64,000 nucleotides of DNA, from positions 124,001 through 188,000 of the forward strand of contig CAVSRU010000007.1 of assembly GCA_963730535.1 (NCBI GenBank). Reading direction: 5' to 3'. Origin of the DNA: DASSUW01 sp963730535 (GTDB taxonomy: Bacteria; Actinomycetota; Thermoleophilia; Solirubrobacterales; Solirubrobacteraceae). The notes beneath the pieces are model-generated. The model was not told the origin of the DNA, made no database searches, and saw nothing but the letters and a program-made list of their open reading frames with translations. Made by a program: the position numbers and the translations under genes. Within the stretch, counting starts at the first letter, position 1, and every line of letters starts with the position of its first letter. Below are positions 16,376-23,846 of the stretch, one piece after another.

Positions 16376-16944
16376 CAGCCGGTGACGACGCCGACATCGA
16401 CCGGCACGCCGTTGGTGACCATGTCGAACACCGCCGAACGCGCCTGCGCACGCTCCACGACCTCCTCCAGCTTCTCCGGCGGGGCGTCGCCCTTCACGCG
16501 GAACGAGATGCTGATCTTCTCGAAGCCGTTGCGCACCTCGTCGGAGAGGCCGAGCGCGCCGCGGACGTCCATGTCGCCCTGGATCGTCGACTCGACCTCG
16601 GTGAGCCGGACGCCGCGTGCGGCGGCCACGTAGACCAGCGAGGTGGTCAAGCAGGCGGCGAGCGCGTGCAGCAGGTGCTCGGCGGGGTTGGCGCCCGTGT
16701 CGGAGCCGAGCAGGACGGCGGGCTCGCCCGCGTCGATCGTGAACGCCTCGGCGCGCGTCGTGTCCTCCTGACCGGCGCCGTAGAAGCCCTGGATGGTCGA
16801 GCGGTTGTGGGCGCCGTCGATCCAGCGGTTGTGGGCCCGGAACTGGAAGACGCCGAGCTCGGGCGTCGCCTTGATCGCGTCGAGCGTGCCGTACATCTGC
16901 TCGGAGTCGACGCCGTTGCGAATCCTGTCGAGGAGTTTGGTCAT
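16375..16944 (-). CDS. OsmC family protein
   Basis: 189 residues from ATG 16944. The OsmC/Ohr fold is shown by the DTGANPAEHLLHALAACLTT block and ISFRVKGDAPPEKLEEVVERAQ. The first conserved Cys is present (LAACLTT), but the second, normally in a C-P-V or S-P-V segment, is Ser (ARSAVFDMV), so a classical two-cysteine peroxidase cycle is not expected; many YhfA-like OsmC proteins share this. It heads the three-gene operon with the flavoenzyme and flavin reductase, 50 bp after the large SARP regulator, suggesting a role in protecting against or handling reactive products. Confidence 0.88.
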   Translation of the reverse strand: MTKLLDRIRNGVDSEQMYGTLDAIKATPELGVFQFRAHNRWIDGAHNRSTIQGFYGAGQEDTTRAEAFTIDAGEPAVLLGSDTGANPAEHLLHALAACLTTSLVYVAAARGVRLTEVESTIQGDMDVRGALGLSDEVRNGFEKISISFRVKGDAPPEKLEEVVERAQARSAVFDMVTNGVPVDVGVVTG

Positions 16945-16994
16945 GCCGGGCAGCCAAGCGGCACCCGGTTGCCGCCCGGTAGCGCTCCGGTAAA

Positions 16995-19457
16995 TCAGCC
17001 CTCGAGCTCTGCCTTGAGGTCCGGCAGGCCGCGTCCCAGGTTCTCGCGCAGGAGCTGGGCGGCCCCGGCGTGGTCGCCGCGCTCGAGCGCCACGATGATC
17101 GCCGCGTGCTGGGTGACGGAGCGCTCGACGCGCTCGGCTTCGCGCATGTAGACGTGCTCGTAGCGCAGGAGCGCCTGCTTGATCGGCTCGAGGGCGGCCA
17201 GCAGGTGCGCGTTGCCGCTCGGCGCCGTGAGCGCCCGGTGGAAGTCGTCGTCCGCCGCGCTGGCGGCCTCCGGATCGCCGGCGGCCGCGCGCAGGCGCTC
17301 GTTCGCGGCTCGCAGCGCGTCCAGCGCCGCCTCGTCGAACGCGCGCGTCTGCTGGACGGCGAGGCTCTCGAGCACGACGGCCGTCGGATACAGCCGGCGA
17401 GCCTCCGCGATCGCCAGCGACGCCTCGCTTCCGCCGTCCTCGCGCCCGAGCTCCGCGGCCCAGGTCAGGACGGAGGGCAGGGCCACGCCCGACAGCTCCT
17501 CGGCGGCCGGCACGTGTGCCCACAGCTCGAGCACGCGCTCGACGTGGCGCAGCGCCTCGGTCAGCCCCGAGACCCGCTCGGCCTCGCGCGCGGCCTGGAG
17601 GGACGCCGCGAGCGCTTCGGCCGGCCGGCCGGCGGCGACCCAGTGGTGGGCGGCCTCGCCGGCGGCGGCGCCGTTCGTCGCCAGCCGCGGCTCCTCGGTC
17701 AGCCCCCGGGCCAGGCGCTGGTGCAGCACCTCGCGCTCGCCCGGGAGCAGCGTGCCGTACACGGCCTCCGCGAACAGCGCGTGCCGGAACCGGAACGTGC
17801 CGCCGGCCTGGTCGGGGACCAGAACGTCGTGCTCGACCGCCTCCCGCAGCGCCCCCGCGAGCTCCAGCTCGCCGAGCGGCACCACGGCGGCGAGCAGGCC
17901 ATACGACGCGTCGCGGCCGGCGGCCGCGGCGACGCGCAGGACCGAGCGTGCATCGGGCCCGAGGCGGGCGACGTACCCGAGCAGGAGGTCGCGCAACGCC
18001 TCGGGGACGGCGGTCTCGCCGCGGGCGGCGGCGGCGAGCAGCTCACGCGCGAACAGCGGGTTCCCGTCCGACCGCACGGCGATCATGCGCCGGAACTCCG
18101 CGGGCAGCGGCGTCTCGCTGCGCGCCACCAGCAGCGCGTCGATGTCGCCGGGCGGGAGCGGCTCGAGCAGCAGCGTCTCCGCCTCGATGCGCCGCACGGG
18201 ATCGCCCGGATGCACCTCCTCGCTGCGATAGGTACCGACGAGCAGGAGGCGATGGGCGCCGATGGCGTGGCTGAGGAAGGCGACCAGGTCGAGCGTGGAC
18301 GCGTCGGCCCACTGGAGGTCCTCGAGCACGATCAGCGCCGGAGCGATCGCGTCGAGCTCGTGCACCACCTCCTCGAAGAGCGCGAGCCGCGAGCCGGAGG
18401 CCGCCAGCCGGGAACCGGGGTCCGGCCAGTCGCAGACCGTCCGCATGGCGTCGACGAACGGCAGGTACGGCAGTCCGGCGCCGACGAGCTGGATGCAGCG
18501 CCCGGTGAGCGCCGTCATGCCGCGGGCGCTCGCCACCTCTGCGAGCTCGGCGGTCAGCCGCGTCTTGCCGATGCCGGCCGGGCCGGCGACGAGGCAGGTC
18601 GTGCCGGCGCCCGCCTGGGCGGCCCCGAGCGCGCCGATGAGCCGGCCGAGCTCGCGCTCGCGGCCGACGAAGCGGTCGCCGCCGCGCGGCGCGCGCGAGC
18701 CGTTGCGGCGGGGCGCCTCGATCTCGAGGCTGGTGTCCTGCTTGAGGATCGCGAGCTGGAGCGCCTTCAGCGGCGGCGACGGCTCGAGCCCGAGCTCCTC
18801 GTCGAGCCGCCGCCGGAACCGCTCGTAGGCGGCCAGCGCATCGGCCTGCCGCCCCGCCCGGTAGAGCGCCAGCGTCAGATGGCGGTGCAGCGACTCGCGC
18901 AGGGGGTGGCGGGCGACGAGCGCCTCGAGCTCGCCCACGACGTCGGCGTGGCGCCCGCAGGCGATGTCCGCCTCGATGCGCTCCTCCAGGCAGACGAGGC
19001 GCAGCTCCTCGAGGTGGGCCGCCTCGGCGCTCGCGAACGGCTCGGAGAACTCGGCGAGCGCCGGGCCACGCCACAGCGCGAGCGCCTCCCGCAGCCGCTC
19101 GGAGGCGGCCTGGGGGTCACCGGCGGCCAGCGCGGCGCGGCCCTCCGCTCGCAGGGCGGCGAAGCGCGTGGCGTCGACCGCCTCCGGCGCCAGCTCGATC
19201 GCGTAGCCCGGAGGCCGCGTGCACAGCACGCCCTCGGGCAGCACCTTGCGCAGCTGCGAGACGTAGATCTGCACCATCTTGGGCGCCGAGTCGGGGACCT
19301 CGTCGCCCCACAGGTCGTCCACGAGCCGCTGGACCGCGACGGTCCGGTTGGCCTCGAGCGCGAGGCGAGCCAGCAGCGCGCGCGGCTTGCGGCCGCCGAG
19401 CGCGAGCGTTGCGGTGCCGTCGGTGACCTCGAGCGGGCCCAGCACCTTGAGCTCCAT
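16995..19457 (-). CDS. SARP-AAA ATPase regulator with C-terminal FCD domain
   Basis: 820 residues. wHTH DNA-binding domain 1-90 (MELKVLGPLEVTDG, GGRKPRALLARLAL, VQIYVSQLRKVL); BTAD domain about 95-245; AAA/STAND-type ATPase from about 268 with FVGRERELGRLI, Walker A AGPAGIGKTRL and Walker B LIVLEDLQWAD; then a helical region with HALFAEAVYGTLLPGER. The last 136 residues (685-820) match an FCD domain of FadR/GntR regulators: FDEAALDALRAANERL, ADDDFHRALTAPSGNAHLL, TQHAAIIVALERGDHAGAA. Asp and His of the FCD metal site (D-x3-H, then H) are kept; the last His is Asn. FCD normally senses carboxylic acids beside a GntR HTH, so this fusion is unusual. Probably controls the downstream operon. Confidence 0.85.
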   Translation of the reverse strand: MELKVLGPLEVTDGTATLALGGRKPRALLARLALEANRTVAVQRLVDDLWGDEVPDSAPKMVQIYVSQLRKVLPEGVLCTRPPGYAIELAPEAVDATRFAALRAEGRAALAAGDPQAASERLREALALWRGPALAEFSEPFASAEAAHLEELRLVCLEERIEADIACGRHADVVGELEALVARHPLRESLHRHLTLALYRAGRQADALAAYERFRRRLDEELGLEPSPPLKALQLAILKQDTSLEIEAPRRNGSRAPRGGDRFVGRERELGRLIGALGAAQAGAGTTCLVAGPAGIGKTRLTAELAEVASARGMTALTGRCIQLVGAGLPYLPFVDAMRTVCDWPDPGSRLAASGSRLALFEEVVHELDAIAPALIVLEDLQWADASTLDLVAFLSHAIGAHRLLLVGTYRSEEVHPGDPVRRIEAETLLLEPLPPGDIDALLVARSETPLPAEFRRMIAVRSDGNPLFARELLAAAARGETAVPEALRDLLLGYVARLGPDARSVLRVAAAAGRDASYGLLAAVVPLGELELAGALREAVEHDVLVPDQAGGTFRFRHALFAEAVYGTLLPGEREVLHQRLARGLTEEPRLATNGAAAGEAAHHWVAAGRPAEALAASLQAAREAERVSGLTEALRHVERVLELWAHVPAAEELSGVALPSVLTWAAELGREDGGSEASLAIAEARRLYPTAVVLESLAVQQTRAFDEAALDALRAANERLRAAAGDPEAASAADDDFHRALTAPSGNAHLLAALEPIKQALLRYEHVYMREAERVERSVTQHAAIIVALERGDHAGAAQLLRENLGRGLPDLKAELEG

Positions 19458-19513
19458 AGCCTCTCGCGGGCAACGCTACCAGCGTCGCCGGGGCCGCTGG
19501 AACCGCCGCGGGA

Positions 19514-19846
19514 CTAGTCGTCGGGGTCGTTCTTCGGGCTGCCGGGGATCGGCTCGGCCTTGTACTGCTCGGGGTCGTCGACCTTCTCGCCCTCGATGCT
19601 CACCGAGCCGTCCTCGTGGTGCTCGAGCGAGGACGGACCGAGCTTGCGGGTCGGCCCCTCGTCGTAGCCGGCGCTGCCCTCCGGCCCGCCGTAGGTCAGG
19701 TACTTGGCCTTTCCCTCGGGCCAGTCCTCGAGCTTCTCGGGCGGCTCGCCCTCCTCGAGCTCGTGGAGCTCCTCCTTCGCCTGCTCGACGTCCTGCTCCT
19801 GCTGCTGAGCGGCGTCCTGCGCGCTGTGCGTGTCTCGTTCCCCCAT
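19514..19846 (-). CDS. Small acidic hydrophilic protein, function unknown
   Basis: 110 residues from ATG 19846 (a GTG at 19852 is also possible). Very acidic and lacking hydrophobic segments: QEQDVEQAKEELHELEEGE suggests a short coiled coil at about 15-35, followed by a Gly/Pro/Asp-rich C-terminal part (GGPEGSAGYDEGP, EDGSVSIEGEKVDDPEQ, GSPKNDPDD) that looks disordered. I do not recognise the family. It is isolated, downstream of a strong terminator for the gene at 20055. The length, clear start and coding-like composition support a real gene. Confidence 0.65.
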   Translation of the reverse strand: MGERDTHSAQDAAQQQEQDVEQAKEELHELEEGEPPEKLEDWPEGKAKYLTYGGPEGSAGYDEGPTRKLGPSSLEHHEDGSVSIEGEKVDDPEQYKAEPIPGSPKNDPDD

Positions 19847-19871
19847 GCCCACAGGCGTACCCGGGCGCCCT

Positions 19872-19909
19872 GAAGAGAAACGGCCGGGTGGCTCGCGCCA
19901 ACCGGCCGC
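19872..19909 (-). terminator. Rho-independent terminator for the 20055 gene
   Basis: Read on the minus strand, CGGCCGGTTGGC and GCCACCCGGCCG form a GC-rich stem with a GCGA loop (19908-19881), directly followed by TTTCTCTT (19880-19873). It lies about 150 bp after the stop of the FAD-dependent oxidoreductase. Confidence 0.75.
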
Positions 19910-19941
19910 TTCAAAGCGAATCCTTCGCGCCTCCTCCGTGA

Positions 19942-19963
19942 GCGGGCCACCGCTTGTGGCCCG
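19942..19963. repeat. Strong hairpin in intergenic region
   Basis: CGGGCCAC-CGCTT-GTGGCCCG is a perfect 8-bp stem with a 5-nt loop, about 40 bp before the terminator at 19872. It has no T-tract and could be a processing site or a second pausing hairpin after the 20055 gene. Confidence 0.5.
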
Positions 19964-20054
19964 GAATCCGTACGCCCTCCAGACACTGCTCAGACTGTCA
20001 GCAGCGCACCGCGACAGCCATCAAACATGCGTCCACAAGTGTCCGGATTCTAAC

Positions 20055-21584
20055 TCAGGAAAACGGAGCGTCGGCCAGCGGCTCCCGCATCGCGCGCGTC
20101 TCGGGGGCGCGCTTGTACGGATGCTCGTCGGCCACCGTCTCCTCGTGGTACACGGACTCGGCGTTGACCGCCCAGATGTCGTGCTGCGCGCGCGAGGTGA
20201 TGTTCTCGACCGCGCGCATCGCCGTCAGCATCGAGTGATCGGAGTTGTTGTAGCGGTGCAGGCCGTTGCGGCCGACCTGGATCAGGTTGCCGATGCCCTC
20301 CAGCCAGCCGCGGATCGAGTCCACGCGCTCGCTGTAGTCGGCGTCGTACATCGGGTAGGCGAGCGGGACGCGGGTGACGTAGCCCTTCTCGACCTTGTCC
20401 GGGTCGGCGAGCCCGAGCTGGGCGAGCTCCTGCTTGGCCAGCTCGACCAGCTTGTCGTCGTCCATCTCCCACAGCTCGTCGCCGCTGAAGCAGAAGTACT
20501 CGAGGCCGACCGACGCCTTCGACTGGTCGGGCACCATCCACGGGCTCCAGGAGCGGAAGTTCTGGATCCGGCCCACGCGCACGCTCGGGTCGTGGATGTA
20601 GATCCAGTTGTCCGGGAACAGGTCCTCCCCGTCGATGATCAGCGCGACGGTCAGGAAGTCGCGGTAGCGCAGGCCGCGGGCCGCCGTCTGGACCTCGCCG
20701 GAGGCGGCGGCGCCGGCCATGCCGACGGTCGCCCGCAGCGGGAGCGAGGAGATGACGTGGCTGGGCTCGATGCGCTCGCCGCCGGCCTCGATCGCCTCGA
20801 TCTTGCCATCGCGGACCTCGAGCTTGCTGACCGGGGTGTTGAGGCGCACCTCGCCGCCCGCGGCGATGATCTCGTCGGCCATCGTCTCCCACATCTGGCC
20901 GGGGCCGAAGCGCGGGTAGTGGAACTCGGAGATCAGCGACTTGATCTTGTTGCCCTTGTTGCCGAAGAACGCGGCCTTGGCGGCGGAGAAGAACGAGAGG
21001 CCCTTGATCCGCTGGGCCGCCCACTCGGAGCGCAGCTCGGTGGTCGGCACGCCCCACACCTTCTCGGTGTAGGTCTTGAAGAAGTGCTGGTAGAGCCGCT
21101 TGCCGAAGCGGTTGGAGACCCACTGCTCGAAGTTCTCCTCGCGGCCCTTGGGCTTGGCCGCCGCCCATAGGTAGGACAGGCCCGCGCGGATGACCTCGAC
21201 GGGGCCAAGCTTCTTCAGGACGTCCATTCCGTTCAGCGGGTAGTCGAGGAACTTGCCGTTCCAGTAGATGCGCGACATCCGCGGGCGCTTGAGGAACTCC
21301 TCGCGCATGACCTCGTGCCAGAGGTCGTCCACTTCCTTGGACTTGGTGAAGAAGCGGTGGCCGCCCAGGTCAAAGCGGTAGCCGTCACGCACCTCGGTCT
21401 TGGCGATACCGCCAACCTGGTCCTCCGCCTCGAAGACGATGACGGGACGGCCCTGCCGGGCGAGCAGGTAGCCGGCCGTCAGGCCGGCCGGGCCGCCGCC
21501 GAGCACGGCGACGGGACGGTCGGTCCCCTCCCGCCCGAACCGGCGGCGAGTGGGTTCGAAATCAAGGGTCGACATGTCGACCAT
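20055..21584 (-). CDS. FAD-dependent amine-oxidase/UDP-galactopyranose-mutase-like oxidoreductase
   Basis: 509 residues. The N-terminal Rossmann motif VAVLGGGPAGLTAGYLLARQG and FEAEDQVGGIAKTEV bind FAD; FDLGGHRFFTKSKEVDDL resembles UDP-galactopyranose mutase and glycan-linked protoporphyrinogen-oxidase-like proteins. YNNSDHSMLTAMRAVENI near 450 is the FAD-contacting C-terminal block. Homologues are often annotated as NAD(P)/FAD-dependent oxidoreductase acting on nucleotide sugars; the exact reaction is not established here. ATG 21584 and ATG 21575 are both preceded by purine-rich sites (GGGAG and AAGG). Divergent from the two-component system; the glycosyltransferase genes nearby suggest a link to surface glycans. 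Confidence 0.78.
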   Translation of the reverse strand: MVDMSTLDFEPTRRRFGREGTDRPVAVLGGGPAGLTAGYLLARQGRPVIVFEAEDQVGGIAKTEVRDGYRFDLGGHRFFTKSKEVDDLWHEVMREEFLKRPRMSRIYWNGKFLDYPLNGMDVLKKLGPVEVIRAGLSYLWAAAKPKGREENFEQWVSNRFGKRLYQHFFKTYTEKVWGVPTTELRSEWAAQRIKGLSFFSAAKAAFFGNKGNKIKSLISEFHYPRFGPGQMWETMADEIIAAGGEVRLNTPVSKLEVRDGKIEAIEAGGERIEPSHVISSLPLRATVGMAGAAASGEVQTAARGLRYRDFLTVALIIDGEDLFPDNWIYIHDPSVRVGRIQNFRSWSPWMVPDQSKASVGLEYFCFSGDELWEMDDDKLVELAKQELAQLGLADPDKVEKGYVTRVPLAYPMYDADYSERVDSIRGWLEGIGNLIQVGRNGLHRYNNSDHSMLTAMRAVENITSRAQHDIWAVNAESVYHEETVADEHPYKRAPETRAMREPLADAPFS

Positions 21585-21617
21585 CCTTGCCCGCTCCCTG
21601 CTGGAATCCGGCCTGCC

Positions 21618-21643
21618 GTTAAGCCCTCCTAACAGCCCTTAAC
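21618..21643. promoter_or_regulatory. Inverted repeat operator upstream of the two-component system
   Basis: GTTAAG-N14-CTTAAC lies in the 61-bp gap between divergent genes, with GCCCT repeated inside it (AAGCCCTCCTAACAGCCCTT). It ends just before the response-regulator ORF and about 16 bp before TACTCT (21659-21664), a possible -10 placed 8 nt before an in-frame GTG at 21673. Autoregulation by the OmpR-type regulator is the simplest reading. Confidence 0.55.
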
Positions 21644-21645
21644 TG

Positions 21646-22371
21646 ATGGGCCGGGCACTACTCTCTCCTCCGGTGCAGACCGCCTCGACGCTCGACATCC
21701 TGCTGGTGGACGACGACCGGCCGCTGCGCGAGATGCTCACCCGCTCCTTCGAGCGCGAGGGGCACCGCGTGACCGCGGTGGCCGACGGGCAGTCGGCGCT
21801 CGACGCCGCGGCCGGCCGCCCCTACGACGTGGTGCTGCTCGACGTGGCGCTGGGCGCCGGCCCCACCGGCCACGACGTGGCGCGCATGCTGCGCGGCCGC
21901 CGCGACGTGGTCCCGATCATCATGCTCACGGCGCTCGACAGCGAGGCGGACGCGGTGCAGGGGCTCGAGGCCGGGGCCGACGACTACGTCACCAAGCCGT
22001 TCGGCCTCGCCGAGCTGCGCAGCCGGATCCGCGCCGTCCTGCGGCGCGTGCACGGGCGCGTGGTCGAGGGCAGCCTGCGCGTCGGGCCGGTGATGATCGA
22101 CCAGGACGAGCGGCGGGTGGCGGTCGACGGCAGGCCCGTCAAGCTCACCTTCAGCGAGTACGAGCTGATCGCGCGCCTGATGTCGCGCCCCGGCCACGCC
22201 TTCAACCGCCAGGAGCTGTTGCGCTCGATCTGGGGCGACAGCGCCTACCGCGACCCCCGGGCGATCGACGTCCACATCCGCCACCTGCGCGAGAAGCTCG
22301 AGGCCCGGCCCGACCAGCCCTCGCTCATCCTCACCGTCCCGGGCCGCGGGTACCGGTTCCGGGAGCCATGA
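21646..22371 (+). CDS. OmpR/PhoB-family response regulator
   Basis: 241 residues. Receiver domain (about 17-130): DDD acid pocket in ILLVDDDRP, phospho-acceptor Asp in VVLLDVALG, then MLTAL and Lys in YVTKPFG. A winged-helix DNA-binding domain (about 145-240) contains KLTFSEYELIARLMSRPG, NRQELLRSIWG, IDVHIRHLREKLE and VPGRGYRF. The start is uncertain: ATG 21646 is the longest, but GTG 21673 sits 8 nt after a TACTCT box and would give a normal-length leaderless product of 232 residues. The stop overlaps the histidine-kinase ATG (ATGA). Confidence 0.94.
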   Translation: MGRALLSPPVQTASTLDILLVDDDRPLREMLTRSFEREGHRVTAVADGQSALDAAAGRPYDVVLLDVALGAGPTGHDVARMLRGRRDVVPIIMLTALDSEADAVQGLEAGADDYVTKPFGLAELRSRIRAVLRRVHGRVVEGSLRVGPVMIDQDERRVAVDGRPVKLTFSEYELIARLMSRPGHAFNRQELLRSIWGDSAYRDPRAIDVHIRHLREKLEARPDQPSLILTVPGRGYRFREP

Positions 22372-23846
22372 GAGAGAAGCTCACCCGCGGCGGCCTGCGC
22401 GGGCGCCTCCTCGTCGCCTTCGTGGTGACCAGCATGCTGACGCTGGCGGTCGTCGGCGCGATCGTGCTCGGGCCCCTCCAGACCCAGCTGCGCGACCAGA
22501 GCGTGGAGACCCTCAACGACGCGCTGCTGGCCAGCGCGGCCGATTTCGCCGACGCGCTGCGCTACGAGGAGCCGGAGCGGCTGTCGCGCGTCAGCCAGGC
22601 CTCGTTCGACCTCCGCGAGCGTGTCGACACCCGCGTGCTGGTCGACGGCGACGACGACACGAGCGCGCTGCCCGAGTTCAACTACGACTCGGACTTCACG
22701 CCGTCGACCACGCGCGACGCGACGATCGCCGCGCTGACCGCGATCCGCGAGGACCGCACCGTCACCAAGTTCGACGGAGACAAGGTCACGATCGCGCTGC
22801 GGCTGCGCAACCAGGCGCCGCACACCGACGGCGTGCTGGTCGCCGAGCGGCGCCTGACCGAGGTGGCGGCGGCCGCCGACCAGGTCCGCAACGCGCTGCT
22901 GGCCGGCGCGGGCGTCGGCCTGCTCGTCGCCATCGCGCTCGCCATCACGCTCTCCGGCACGCTGCTGCGCCGGCTCGCCCGCCTGCGCGCCGCCGCCCTC
23001 CGCATCACCAAGGAGGGCCCGGACGCCCCGGCCCCGCGCGACAGCGGCCGCGACGAGGTCGGCGACCTGGCGCTCGCGCTCGCGCGCATGCAGGAGGAGC
23101 TGCGCCGCCAGGAGGCCGCGCGGCGCTCGTTCGTCTCCACCGCCTCTCACGAGCTGCGCACGCCGCTGACGATGCTCCAAGGGACGATGGAGCTGCTCGC
23201 CGAAGACCTGCGCGACGGTGGCGTCGACATCGAGGACGCCCAGCTCCAGGTCACCAACGCGCGGCGCGAGCTGCGCCGCCTGTCGGCGCTGGCCGTCGAG
23301 CTGCTCGACCTCAGCCGGCTCGACGCGGCCGTGCAGCTGCGCTCGGAGCCGGTGGAGCTGGGCGAGCTCGCGCGCGCGGTGGCCGCCGAGTTCGAGCTGC
23401 GCGCCCGCGAGCGCGACATCGACCTGCAGGTGCACCCGCCGGCCGAGGGCTGCTGGGGCCGCGGCGATCCCGACGCGGTCGCGCGCGTCGTACGGATCCT
23501 GCTCGACAACGCGCTCCGCTACGGGCCGGCCGGCGAGCCGATCGTGCTCGACACCGCGCTCCACGATGGCCGCGCCGGGGTCAGGGTCGCCGACCGCGGG
23601 CCGGGGATCCCGGCCGAGGAGCGCGAGCACGTGTTCGAGCGCTTCCACCGCGGTCGCGCCGCCGCCTCCGAGAGCGGCTTCGGGCTCGGTCTTGCGATCG
23701 GCCGCGAGCTGGCCGAGCGCATGGGCGGCTCGCTGCGGCTGGTCGAGGACGACCCGCCGGGCGCCTGCTTCGAGCTGCTGCTCCCCGCCGCCGAGCCGGA
23801 CGCGCCGTCGCGCCCCGCCCGCCCGCAGCTCAGTCGCTCGTCTTGA
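22368..23846 (+). CDS. Membrane sensor histidine kinase
   Basis: 492 residues. TM1 at about 12-35 (LLVAFVVTSMLTLAVVGAIVLG), an extracytoplasmic sensor region of about 145 residues, TM2 at about 178-200, HAMP, then HisKA with phospho-acceptor His in SHELRTPLTMLQG near 262. The HATPase_c domain has the N box LDNALRYGPAG, G1 DRGPGIP and G2 GFGLGLAIG. It pairs with the upstream response regulator through a 4-bp overlap. The signal is unknown; flanking glycan and glycosyltransferase-like genes hint at envelope sensing. Its 3' end overlaps the convergent glycosyltransferase by 17 bp. Confidence 0.94.
   Translation: MREKLTRGGLRGRLLVAFVVTSMLTLAVVGAIVLGPLQTQLRDQSVETLNDALLASAADFADALRYEEPERLSRVSQASFDLRERVDTRVLVDGDDDTSALPEFNYDSDFTPSTTRDATIAALTAIREDRTVTKFDGDKVTIALRLRNQAPHTDGVLVAERRLTEVAAAADQVRNALLAGAGVGLLVAIALAITLSGTLLRRLARLRAAALRITKEGPDAPAPRDSGRDEVGDLALALARMQEELRRQEAARRSFVSTASHELRTPLTMLQGTMELLAEDLRDGGVDIEDAQLQVTNARRELRRLSALAVELLDLSRLDAAVQLRSEPVELGELARAVAAEFELRARERDIDLQVHPPAEGCWGRGDPDAVARVVRILLDNALRYGPAGEPIVLDTALHDGRAGVRVADRGPGIPAEEREHVFERFHRGRAAASESGFGLGLAIGRELAERMGGSLRLVEDDPPGACFELLLPAAEPDAPSRPARPQLSRSS

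Noticed and set aside
12827..19457. Complete secondary-metabolite cluster, because of two SARP regulators
   Set aside because: There is no PKS, NRPS, terpene synthase or other scaffold enzyme; only tailoring-type genes are present.
17070..19517. 815-codon plus-strand ORF
   Set aside because: Antisense to the SARP-AAA-FCD gene, whose wHTH and Walker motifs are on the minus strand.
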